Source: Anseranas semipalmata (Eukaryota; Chordata; Aves; Anseriformes; Anseranatidae). From it: a stretch of 64,000 nucleotides of DNA. The notes under the pieces were generated by a model. The model ran no database searches. It was given only the letters and a program-made list of their open reading frames with translations, and was not told where the DNA came from. Shown here in pieces: positions 23,921 through 35,583 of the stretch (position 1 is its first letter; every line of letters starts with the position of its first letter). The position numbers were made by a program, and so were the translations under genes. The stretch covers positions 1 to 64,000 of the forward strand of contig VXAA01003830.1 of assembly GCA_013399115.1 (NCBI GenBank), in the 5' to 3' direction.

Positions 23921-24103
23921 CCTATTCCCTTTTTACAAGCAGAGAGAGATGATAATAATTTGCAGAAGTACTCCTAACTATTATTATTTATTATTTGCAC
24001 TGTGATAGCATCTATGAACAGAGTCTGTGGCAGAGCTGGAAACAGAATCTAGCTCTTGTGAGCACCAGTCAAGTGCCAAAACCACAAGTCCTTCCTTCCT
24101 CCC
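23921..24103 (+). mobile_element. MIR/Core-SINE-like relic
   Basis: CAGAGTCTGTGGCAGAGCTG (24019-24038) then GAAACAGAATCTAGCTC, then CACCAGTCAAGTGCCAAAAC (24063-24082) and CACAAGTCC, correspond in order to the tail of the MIR-like family ('...cagcaagtctgtggcagagctgggaacagaacccaggtctcctgagtcccagtccagtgccctaaccacaagacc'). Upstream, TTATTATTTATTATTTGCAC then TGTGATAGCATCTATGA fits the front part of the sauropsid form. The stretch from 23921 (CCTTTTTACAAGCAGAGAG) may belong too. The middle has been lost. Confidence 0.7.
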
Positions 24104-25020
24104 ACACTGCATGTATTTGTAAAGAATTATGCTTTTTTGCAATTTTGTAACTGTTGCAGCTCTGTTAACCCCCCACCCCCCACAATATTCTGGTCTGTAC
24201 TTGGTTTAGGAAATTACAGTTTTTAAGGATATTTTCATTATATACTTTTTTCTCTATATCGATGTAATGTTTTCTCCTTTGAAAAAGCCGTGAATGAAGA
24301 AAAAGGAATTACCACGCCGCAGTTGTACATTCTCAACACTTACTCATATGTACTTATCCACACATTCAAATACACAGTCACAAAACTCAACATGTAAAAA
24401 TCATTGATTCCCAGGGTACTCTTGCAGTCTGTGACTGATCAAACACAGAAACCATTTAACCTCTCTCAGACACTACAAATACATGTAAGAGGAAGTGAGA
24501 AAAAAAAAAAAAAGGAACTAGCAGTTTCAAACAATGGAGTCAAAGAAAAAAGCCTGAATACAGTTTTTCACCTCCACAAGAACAAAATGTGTGTCTTTTA
24601 ACTTTCATTCCTGCAGAAAGCATGGATTGCTGTGAATCCTGCTTGCAAAATTCAGTGGTGAGAAGGGGCAGGAAAAGGGTTAAGTGAGCCACGATAGGAG
24701 GAGCCCTTCAGAGTCTGTTAAAAGATGTAAATAACTTTTGTGCTGAATGTGGCTCTGATTAAACAAAGCCATTATTATTAGCTTTTTAAAACTGTAAGTC
24801 TGAAATATATGCAGCAACTTGCCAAATAACAATGCCATGTCACTTGTTTCCTATTTTTCTCACTTTCATCCCAATTCTAGTTTTTTCTCTGTCCATGTTA
24901 TTCTCACTCTTAACTTCGGCCCTGTACTGATTAACCCAGTGGAGCCCAGATCCATGACTTGGCTCCTAGAGGCTACTGCAACATGAAGAGCATGTAACTA
25001 CTACTAATAATAGTCTGCAG
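24104..25020. other. AT-rich non-coding DNA, possible conserved element at 24710-24850
   Basis: No gene seen. The stretch 24710-24850 is free of repeats and holds TGTAAATAAC, GATTAAACAAAGCC and ATTATTATTAGC, which resembles forkhead, SOX/TCF and homeodomain-type sites. An A-run lies at 24500-24513. Confidence 0.5.
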
Positions 25021-25039
25021 ACACTTACCACTGGGCACG

Positions 25040-25140
25040 GTGCTTATTACGACGAGTAGTCTCATTGAAGTCAATGACACTGCTTTCTTCCAGGAGTAGT
25101 TGCAGTGCAGTTAATGGCACTCTTCGTAGTGTAAACACCA
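25040..25140. repeat. Possible dispersed sauropsid repeat fragment
   Basis: GTAGTCTCATTGAAGTCAAT (25055-25074), then GACACTGC, and TAGTTGCAGTGCAG shortly after, resembles from memory an old reptile/bird repeat with 'ctcattgaagtcaatgggactactc'. The same core motif occurs at 4421-4436. The match is short and tentative. Confidence 0.4.
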
Positions 25141-26395
25141 CACCCTATGAAAGTGTTTAAAATATCAGGACTTTATAAGCTATTCTGGCCAGGTAATCTG
25201 TCTTTATTTGTTCTGCTGAGCATCCCACGTGATTATGACATGATGTATTGCAAATTAGAAATGCAATAGCTTTTTAGGTTGTAGTTTTTTCTTGTTGCTG
25301 TTTTTGTTTTTATAGCTGCTTTACACTTAATAGAAACATGGCAGTTCTGCTAGAGCTAGGTGACTAAATGCCTTTTTCTTTAGCTTATCTATGTGCCCCT
25401 AAGTCTTACGTGCATGCTCCAGTTGGGCTGAAACTCAGAAAAACGTAATTGGACTATTGGATATGGTTAAGTGCTTCAAGTATAATGTTACTTATCAGAA
25501 TTTCTAAAAATCTGGTCATCTTTAGCCTCAAGGAAAAAAAGATTTTTTCATTCATTAAAAAAAAGAAAGAAAGAAAGAAACACTCAGCAGGTTTTTTTGT
25601 TTGTTTGTTTGTGCATGTAGACATGAAGCTCATGCTGTAGCTACAATTATGCCCTAAGTGACCTCAGTCACTCAGTGTTTATCTCAGTCAGTTTGTGGTT
25701 CCCCATTTTATTTCAAGGAAGGAAAGTTGAATGCCGTTTTCAGTAGAGCTGAGTTTTTGATGAAGCAGGATGTTCATTTGGGAAGGACTGTCTTGTACAG
25801 ATATGAGCAACTTCCACACAGGTGGGGTGGCCAAAAGGATTCAAGAATAAGCCAACAATTCCTCCTTCCTTCAGCCACTTTCAGTGAAAATTAAACTACC
25901 CCTGTGAGATGATTGCTTAGAGGTAGGAAGGCAGGACTTGGCACAGAGTTAACCAGGTGGGAGAGCCACTTGCATGGGTCTTCCTACTAGAGGAGCTGAA
26001 ATCCCAGAGGGGTGGAAGACATGGTGTGTTTGTGTCTATGTGTGGGAAGCTGCAAGTTCTTCGACCTGTATGCATGCAACAGAGTGTGACAGACATTTAG
26101 GAATAACTCTTTAGGCGTTAATATCTTCCAAAATGCTCTAATGAGAGGAAAAGGAGAATAGCTAGAAAGGAAGGTAAGATGGTGAGGGGAGGTAAGGTTA
26201 TATATTGTGTGGGGTGAGAAGGAGTGTCCAGGGGATCAGACAAATAAACTGAGTTATTCATGTGACCGAAACTATCACCGAGCTCAACAGAAAAAATGCA
26301 CAAAATTATCATACATTCCTAAAGGAAAGATTTCTCTTTCTTTAAAAAAAAAACAGCAAAAAGCAACTCATCCCAAGCAGAGAAAAGCTCAGTGA
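25141..26395. other. AT-rich non-coding DNA with (GAAA)n and (TTTG)n
   Basis: A short (GAAA)n at 25561-25580 and (TTTG)n at 25590-25612 lie close together. No gene or transposon recognised. Confidence 0.6.
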
Positions 26396-26467
26396 GAAAA
26401 AAAAAAAGCAACAAACACACACCAACAACACCAACAACAAAACCAACCACAAAGCAAAACAAAAAAC
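26396..26467 (+). repeat. A/AAC-rich low-complexity tract
   Basis: An A-run passes into irregular CAA, CAACAA and CACAA units. The plus strand is nearly free of T and G. It creates a false Leu/Val-rich open frame on the minus strand. Confidence 0.9.
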
Positions 26468-29400
26468 CTTTGTTAAAGCAGATTTAGCTTCGTGTAGAGG
26501 CATTTTGTGCCCTTTCCAAGGGTCAGGTGTAACAAACCCTAAGCTTCTGAAAAACAGGAAATGAATGCTCAGTTTACTTTTCTGAAATCTGGGGAGTTCA
26601 AGATGATATGGGCTGTCCATGTAACCCACTTATTAATCGTGGTGGATAGAATTCGCCTCCACCTGCCCTACACTCAAGCACTTATTCTGCTCCATAAAAA
26701 AAGCATCACATCAATATTTTTTTTTTTTAAATTATTTACTGTGCCTTCACCCTTCTGCAGATGACTCAGTCTAACACTTTTCTTTCACTTACCAGTCTGT
26801 AAACCCACAGACCACACACATCTCCCATCTAGCTGTTGACGATCTCAGTACCCTACCGCTAATATAATATACGCATGACAGTGCAGAAATGAGGTATATT
26901 GGCTCTCCCCAGGTGCATCAGTATCTTTTTTTCCTTTGATCGTGAAAACAGGGGTCAATCACAGGCATGCACATACACACCCAGAGAGACACAGCCGCTC
27001 CCCTGTCATCACTTACCGCAGCCACATTCATGCCACACTGCTCCCTCTTATCCTTCTACCTCTGCTCATACACTGCCTTCAGCAGAACAGCCTCCAGGGA
27101 CTCCCCCTCAGCTACACACAAGTTGCAGAGGGCACAATTAGGCTGCAGAGCCATGCAATTTAACTCTCTGCTTCCTATTTTTCCAGAATCTGAGTTTTGC
27201 TGTGTCTGTGTTCTGGAGTGACACAAAAGGCATTTTCTTAATTCATGAAGCACTGTTTCTCCCTCAGTAAATACAGTAAACATTCTAGGGAATGAGTTTA
27301 TAGTGGGTATATTCATCAAACAGCACATTTCAAGCCATCACTGCAGAGGATGTGCAGAAAGCAAAACTTCACAGTCATAATTGTGAGTACTTACCCCACG
27401 AGACTGATTTTAAGTGCTATGATAATTTGATTACAGCATATTTCCAATGAAAATAGTTCCAGTAACCTGGTGCTTATACAAATACTTCTAATATGTATAC
27501 AAGTGAAGCAGCTATTCAGAGTTTTGAGTGGTAAACATGTATACCAGAAAGCAGCTACCTGTTTTCAGGCATGATCTGCAAAAAGAACAAAAGGCAAAAT
27601 TAACTGAAGTAAACAGGAATTAAATATTTGTTGTGAAGAGCTGGGGCTCACATTGTATCACTGAAAAACGCACAGGTCCACCTGGTAACACAACCAGTAT
27701 TTTAATGACCCTTCATGGAGCTGTAATGGCATATCTCCCACAAGGTGCTTCAAGATCAATTAAGACTCAGGATGAAAGGGCCAAGAATCCACGCCATCTC
27801 ACTGCCCTGAGGCTTCGAATTCAGCAAAGAAGCACAAACCTCGCCAGTAAACTTATCATCCCGAGCTCTGCAGCTGACAGTCTGTGGAAAGCTTGATTTA
27901 AAAGCCAAGGCTCAAGGTGTGCTCCCAAGCTCCCAGTCTGTTCTAAAGAAGACCAGGTTCAGGTTTAGACATGCTGTCGGCAGGCAAAGGACTGGGCCTG
28001 CTCCTGAGGATGCCCAGGAGCTTCTCTTGGCACATTTGAGTGTTAAGGAACATAAAAGTTAGGAGGCATGTCTAGTCTCTGAGCCAGCTGGAATACACTC
28101 TTGTCTCAGCAGCACATTACCTCCACAACCCACATATACGCTGTTTCCAAATCAGTAAAACAATAAATTCCTTTCAATCTCCTGTGGCAACTCTTCCTGA
28201 GCCCTTTTATTGAGAAAAGTTGACTGGACGGTGAGTTTAATACTTGCTGAGCAGCAAGCCACTGTCACTTTTGATGATGGCTGGTAAGGGTATGCAGAAG
28301 GAACATGTTACGTCAGAAACAAATGCAGGTCCCAAATTAAAGCGATCCTACTGGCGTTTACTTTTGGGAACAGTGGGCATGGAAAGGCTGCTGTGCAGCC
28401 AGGCAGTATCTTTCTGGCTGTCTCAAAGCTGTTTATTTCCTACCCGAGGTGATATACTGCACAGCTAGGCAGCTCAAAAAGAAAATGATAAGCACTCAAA
28501 GCAAACAAACTCCCAAATTCTGAGTTTTTTTTTCCCATTTTATTTTTCCCATGAGCGCAGATTTTTTCTTTGCAATACTGAAGTGACTGAAAGGGACAGG
28601 CAATGTGAAAACACAAAGTTCTCTCTGCTGTTAATACCAGACACTTAGGCACTGCCATGAAATTATAGCTACTTGTGTACACAAACCCATGTTTACATGC
28701 AGTGAAGAGATAGCAAATACGTACATACAACCTGAGCTACACTTAATGTAGTATGCACTTAAATTTCAAAAGCAAATGCAATAATAAATCCAACGGTAGT
28801 TATTTTTCTAAGCTGATGACTCTCCTTGTAATTGCTAGGCCCAAGTAAGACATTTGAAACAGACCCCTCTGTGTGAAAAAGGCAGCCTAATCTGACAGAA
28901 AATGACAGTCAACAGTGGGGACATTGCATTTGTATAGCAGAGAATGATTATCTTTTCTGGGCTGTTTTGTCCTTCCGGACAGAGTGCCAAAAATGAGAGG
29001 TATAAATGGTAGCTGAAACAATGCTCAGCTTAAATTCAGATGCTAATTCTGTGAGCAGACTCGGTAGCAGTGTCCATGTGCACAGGCGCAGGCGGAGGGT
29101 TCTTTTCCAGTCCCAGTGTTTCAACTCTGTGGAAAAATCCATCCTTGCTTAAAGGTTACCTTAATGACACACTAATCTCTGTGACTACATAATTATGACT
29201 TTTTTGTATCTCTAATAAAATCATCCATGTCCTTGTTTCCATCTTTAAAAGGAAAGCATTAAAGGGCCCTGACCACAGAAAGCTTTTTTATGAATGTGAC
29301 CCTTTGTCCCGGGTAAGGATTGCATCAGGAGTACAGTGGCATACCTGTTGCTTAATTTTAGGAGGAAAAAAGGTTTTAAATTTCAGAGCAAGAGAAAATA

Positions 29401-32147
29401 TTAATAACTTTGTCTGGAATAGTTTCTGAAAATAACTGCTAGTGGAAAAAACAGAAGAAGCCAGAGATAGTATCTAACATCCCAAGCGGATTACGACTCA
29501 AAGATTTTAATTTTTCATATCAACGTACCTATTCCTGTAAAAAACAAAAACAAAAACAAACAAACAAAAAAACCAGGAACAAATCAGCAGATATTTTTTT
29601 TCTTCAAAAAAGTGCATTGCTACTGTTTTAATTTTGCCAGCTTAAAAACAATAGGAAGCTACTAAATAATTTATGCAAGATGTATATACAGTAAAAAGTA
29701 ATGATTAGAATGCACCACTTTTCTAAAATCAGATGAATATTTTAAAACATAGATAGCATAAAATGTAGTACTGAGCAAGTATAACACACGTATGGTGGAA
29801 GACAATAGAATATAAGTATTAATAGAAACCAGCTATCAGTTGCAACTGTTTTTTCAAGGCAATACAGTTAAAAGTTACGCATTTGATATTCTATGCTTTT
29901 GACAAACTTGCCTTGTAGCAGATATTTTTCCCACACAGAAACTCTAGTAGTTCCACCTTCGGATCTCTGGGTATTATATTCCCCTCTTGGAAATATTTTG
30001 GGGTTTTACCGAAAAAAAAAAAAAAGGAAAGAAAGAGAAAAAAAATGCCTGTCTCACTGGATTGAACCTCAAAGGCTTCTTTGACACTAGTGTTAGTTTG
30101 ACCACGTGAACATGGTTTCCATTTAAAAAAAAAAAAAACAACCTAGATTAAAACATGCATGAACAAACTGTCCATTGAACTTTAATGTTTCTTTGTTGCT
30201 TTGATGGTTAGCAGATTTCTGCTTCATAGATTGCCTCCTCCCCATACATTCTAAAAGTGAAATGATACATTGTAATTTGAATGATAATTTTGTTTTGATG
30301 ATTTAATTGATAACAGACAGAGGAATAAAATCCCTGTTTTTCTCTGCCATGCAGATGATATAGCTACATTTCTTGGTAAACATCTGTATATAATTAAGGG
30401 ATGTTGCACTAAAACTGTTTCTTCCTTACCTTTACCCTGGGGTTTTCTTGAGGCTCTGTAGGATAATCCTGGTTCAGGATAGGAGATGTTGCCTCTTGTC
30501 ATTCAAGGATTCTTTATCTTTAATTTTAGTGCTTTAGGTGCCAACTAAAAGTTATCTGCCCACATTGTTTTTAATGACGTCAAGACCAATCATAGCACAC
30601 CCCTTTTTTGTTATCTTTCCAAGAATCTTTCCAATCTCATCAGTTTATCTTAAAAAAGAAACCTCAATAGCTGTACTTTAGCACACATAAGGTTTGACCT
30701 AATGCATGTATATATTCTTGCAACTGCAATGTTAATGTGAAAGATAGCAAAAATATTCAGTAGGATTGCTTCTAACCCAATTGTTTTATTGTGCAGTAAT
30801 ACTGTATTTTTTAAGAGTTGCACATCTTTGTATAGGCATGTAAATCAAAAGCAGACCAAGGACTGTTCAAACCTGCTCTCCCTATGTTGCGCACAGGGAG
30901 TTATTCATTCAGTTTATCAGCCATAAAAATAATTGCACTACACTCAAAACTGACTGACATCTTTTATAATTTTTAACACTAAAATGTCCTGGTAAAAAAG
31001 AACCCTACATTAACATCATCTGATTAGTAGAGAATTGGTACTGTAAATTACAGTGTTTGGAGAATAAAACAGAGTTGAAAGAATTATAGGTTTATATTAA
31101 AGATATAATTAGGATTTTGTCTCCCTTTCTTCCCTATAATGCCTTAGAAATACCCTAAGCAGCACGTCTATTCCGAGTCACGGAAAAATGGCCGAATGGT
31201 TGCTATTCTCCAAATTTCCTAAATTTATTTTAAATTTTGAAATAAGAACAAATTATCATCAACACTGGGATTTCTGTTCCACATCCAGTTATAATGACTC
31301 TTAATTTTTAAAGAAGAAACAAAATAACATTTAAACAAATGTGTAAAGGAGAAGATTAGTTTGTGTATGTGTGTGAAGAATTCCTCGTAATCTGGATCTT
31401 CTTTCTTCATCAGCAAAAGAGCAGTTACAAATGAACTGCAGTCCAGTGTCAACAGACTTGCAAAACTAACTAAAAAATTTTGGATGTCACACTAAAATAA
31501 ATAGACTATTCGATTTGATTTGTGAGACTGTCATTTGAAAATATTGATCTTTGATATCTGTGATGCTCTGATATCTGCTTCAGAAGTTTTTAAAGCATTT
31601 TCCTAGTATCTAAAATCCAGAATAATCTTATGAAACTTCCTGAGTATATTGCCCTTCCTTGCCATATTTTTTCTGAAGTTGTATAATGGATCTTGATACT
31701 TGCATTGACTCACATGAAAATCTCAGTGTTCTTGGTCATCTGCTACTTTGTCAGCAAGTATACTTCCAAGATGCTTCAGCAGTGGTAGAGCCCAAGAGAC
31801 TACCTATGTTACTGTTTGATGGCCATTCCAGGTCAAAACCACCATCAAGACTAGACAGTGATTTTGTAAGCATGGGCTCAGACATGCTGGAGGGTACCCT
31901 TAAGATCACATGGGACCCTTCATGTCCAGGCATGCTAGGTAGATGAATTCCCTACCAAGTATGCCCAGATAAATAGCCTACAGGTTGATTGAGAACCTGT
32001 CTGTCTAAGAGGCAGCCAAAGGGAGAGGATCTAAGTAGCAGTGCTGTGCGCCTCTGCTCAGGGTGCTCCAGAGACTGCTCTGCCTGAATGATTTTACCAT
32101 AAATTTTATATGAATTACTATGCCCCATATATCAGATTTCTTTCTTT

Positions 32148-32189
32148 AAATATATATATATATATTTATTATTATTATTTATTTATTTC
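32148..32189. repeat. (TA)n / (TTA)n / (TTTA)n microsatellite
   Basis: ATATATATATATATAT passes into TTATTATTATTATT and then TTATTTATTT. It is a compound AT-only microsatellite. Confidence 0.95.
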
Positions 32190-34738
32190 ATATGGAAAAT
32201 ACATTAGAAGAGAGAAGTACCTTAGGTTTGTGAGACAACAGTCCACTCATCCATCCTTATCTTAAATTCGCCTGTCTGGACTGCACATACTTTACCATGG
32301 GGTGATAGCATTGACTATGTCTGCTCAGGAAAGTGTCCCAAATGCTAAGAAGCAAGAAGCTACATTACAACCACCACTTAACAGCCTTGTTCCCTCAGGC
32401 CAACTGCATGATTACTGACAGACGTATTTGCACTGTGCCTGTCGGCATCCATACCTGGCCTATGAATACACAGAGAACTTCAGTTTCTAGCACTGACAGT
32501 CCCTTATTCCTTGTAAATCTCATTTATTTATCACCTCATTAAACTAAAGAAAATGAACAAAATATAAACAAGCCAGGGTTTTAGGGAATCACAAGGGTGG
32601 TCTTCTACTGCAATATAAAGAAAATGCTGCAGAAGAAGATAATCTTCAAATCGTGTACTAGGCAAAACTCTTCTTTAGTTTGATTTACCTTATTATTATT
32701 GCTACTATTATCAATCTAAGTTTAGAGAAATATGACAAAATGAAAAAGGAAACTTTATAAACATGGACTTCAACTTAAAAAGACACACTCTCCTTCAGTG
32801 AGTGCACATTTAGTTCAGTATTTCTCTTGGCAAAGTTTAGGCATGTCTCTAGTTAACAAATGTATTCTGCTGTCAGCCTTTTTCAAGAATTATATTTGAT
32901 GCTGGATGCCAAATAACTTCTTTAACTATTAATAAATAACTCACAGGTATCTTAGATAGTGTGCACTTGAGGAATTATGCTAATACTTTCTGTGATGGAG
33001 ACAAGGGAAATTCCCCCTCCAAAATTTCCACTTTTGCTGACAAGTTCTCTGAGTTCTGCTTTCAGAATTGGTTCATTCTCACTGAAAAGACACCCATCTA
33101 AATGTCATGGAAAGTCTGATCACCAACTATCTACTTCTTGCTGATGCTGGTGAGAAAATTCCTGATGACTCCAGAAGGGGATAGAATAAGAATTCATCAA
33201 TTTTGGAGTCTGGTCTAGCTGCTTGTATTTCTTTAGCTTCATGGTAATGAGTCTTAGCAATTTGAAAAGAACAGAATAGTCACTACCATGTGAACCAAAT
33301 TACACTATATATTACATGCTACCTAACTAACAATAAAATATTTTATAGGTATTAAGTGACACCATGATTTTTCATGTGGCTTGCAAAGAAGAAAGGATCT
33401 CTGAGTGAATACTTAAATAAATTATACCCCCACTCTCAAGGTGTGTCAGCTACTTGGAATATTATTTTTAGTAGAACGAATTATTTATCATGTTTATTTG
33501 AATCTATTTCAAGCTATTCCCTTGTAAGAGCTGCTTCATTAATGCCACAGAGACTGAAATGGCTGTTATCTCAATCACTTCTCCTAACACCAAAGTAATT
33601 TATCACTATCAAGTGACAGTAGCTAGCCCCTTTTCACATGCCATTTACTTCCTACATTTAGTCAATACCCCAGAAAATGTTTGTGGTTGGTTTTATCCAA
33701 AGTAAAAGTTTGGAAAGAGAATATTTTAAAAGCAAAACTCCCCAGAAAGCAGCAGTTTTGAAGGTGTTTTGACTTCAGAAAAAAATATTTTGCAAGCTTC
33801 CTGACTGCCAAATTCACCATTGCAGTAAAATTAATATCTCACTGAGGAACAGGGAGGAACAGGCAAGGAAAGTCTATATAAGAAGGAAAAGCCTGAATAT
33901 TCAGACAAGTTTTTTGTCTCTACTTTTGATTTGAAGATCTGATGAATAGAAAACTTCTCATTTCAAGCATCAATTTATATTTTCCTTATGGATAAAATAG
34001 TTATTATTCCTTGTGGATTTTCTTCCAAGAGATTTTAGACAGCAGTGTCTCAGCTCGCAGTTTTGGCTCACTGGCCTCATGGGAATTTCAGGCCCCAACT
34101 GCAGACAGCGCTTTAACCAAGAAGAAATAAAGTTCTGGCTGAATGTGCCTTGCTCTTTTCATGAAACAGCTTGACAACCCTGCCCCTGAGAATTGTCTAC
34201 TAGAATCTATTTCATCAGTTTTCTGAAAAGGATGATCATATGAGCAGGCTGTTATGTACTCCACTTTATTCTCTTCTGTCTGTCATGTAATATTAGATAA
34301 TACCACCTTACTACCCTTATATTTATTTAAACCTTTTCCCTCTGTAGCAAAATCTCCAATTTTTGTGTTTCGTTGATGACGGTTATCCTATCATGCTTCT
34401 ATTACTCCCTATAATATCCGATTCAAGTCCTTCCTGAACAGATCAAAACTTTTTTATATCCCTGCTCTTTGTTTTCTTGTACAACAGCTGCAGTTGTTTT
34501 TGGCTGCCACGTCCAGCTCCACAGTGCATTAGGCACAGCTCTCACCTGGTGCTGCTCTCATTGCTTCCTTTTTCCTCTCTTCCTCCCTTCCACCATTATC
34601 GCTTGCCATATACTTACTTGCCTCTTCTTAAAGTCGGGTCTTCTAAAGTTTGGCATTGCTAAATCTGAAGAAATGCTTATCAGTTTTGCCAGCCTGAGTC
34701 ACAGAAAGAAATATGATGTCTATCCATGGAAAAAAATC

Positions 34739-34762
34739 CATCTGTGAGCTTTCTCACAGATG
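34739..34762. other. Perfect 10-bp stem hairpin with 4-base loop
   Basis: CATCTGTGAG (34739-34748), loop CTTT, and CTCACAGATG (34753-34762) form an uninterrupted inverted repeat. No T-tract or other terminator feature is expected to matter in a eukaryote. The stem is too short for a typical microRNA precursor and does not extend outward. The role is unknown and may be chance. Confidence 0.9.
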
Positions 34763-35547
34763 TATCTCAGTAGTCCAACGTTAAAACAGTTTTGTGTCAG
34801 CCACAGTTCTGTCATGATACTGGTCATGATTTGTTTTTATCAGAATGTATCATTTCATTCTCAGTTGTAAATGGTGGCTTTAAGTCTAAAAAGGGTAATC
34901 TTCTTGACTCATTGCTATCACAATTTTCTTTAATAACTGACAACAATCTTCTAGCCAGTCACAAAAGTGCAAGGGCATTTCCTTCTGATTGTCGAGTGTC
35001 CAGAACGGACCTTGATGTTTACTTGAGTCCTAGGTTAGGGAGATGTTACAGAAGAATTACTGATGTATTTCCAAGTTTTGCTGGCACAACTACAGGGAAT
35101 ATTAAATGTCTCAGGTTGTTTGGATGCTCATACTTGCAGTTGTTTGACATACAATTAATAAAATTAAATAAGAAATGTTGACTGCTTTACCTACACTGGT
35201 CACTAATGAGAGATGCACCCAAAGGTCTTTTGCTCACTTCCTCAGTGCTGGCCTGTGTAAAAATGAATTTTGTGTGGGATATTGGCAGCTGCATTTGCTT
35301 CCTTCCCTTCCCATTTAAACAAGGTCTGTAGCTACGTATATTTGAGTTAAGTCTATTCATTAGCAAGGTGCTTAGCTAGCTGGGAGTACATGGAAAACTG
35401 CTTGTCATACTTCATAATGAGGAGATGTGAAATTAGTTTTGATTTTAACTACCGCTCTGATCCATATTGATTCATCAAGTCTCAAGGCACAAATGTTCTA
35501 AGAATAAAGAACTGAGAGATTTAGAGATAGAAGGATAGAGTTATTTG

Positions 35548-35583
35548 TTCTTCTTCTTCTTTTTTTTTTTTTTTTTTTTTTTT
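35548..35583. repeat. (TTC)n plus 24-base poly-T
   Basis: TTCTTCTTCT is followed by an uninterrupted T-run to 35583. It is low-complexity, with no adjacent element that would identify it as a retrotransposon tail. Confidence 0.95.

Noticed and set aside
34792..35181. 129-codon plus-strand open frame
   Set aside because: The sequence is low in protein-family information and has no exon signals.
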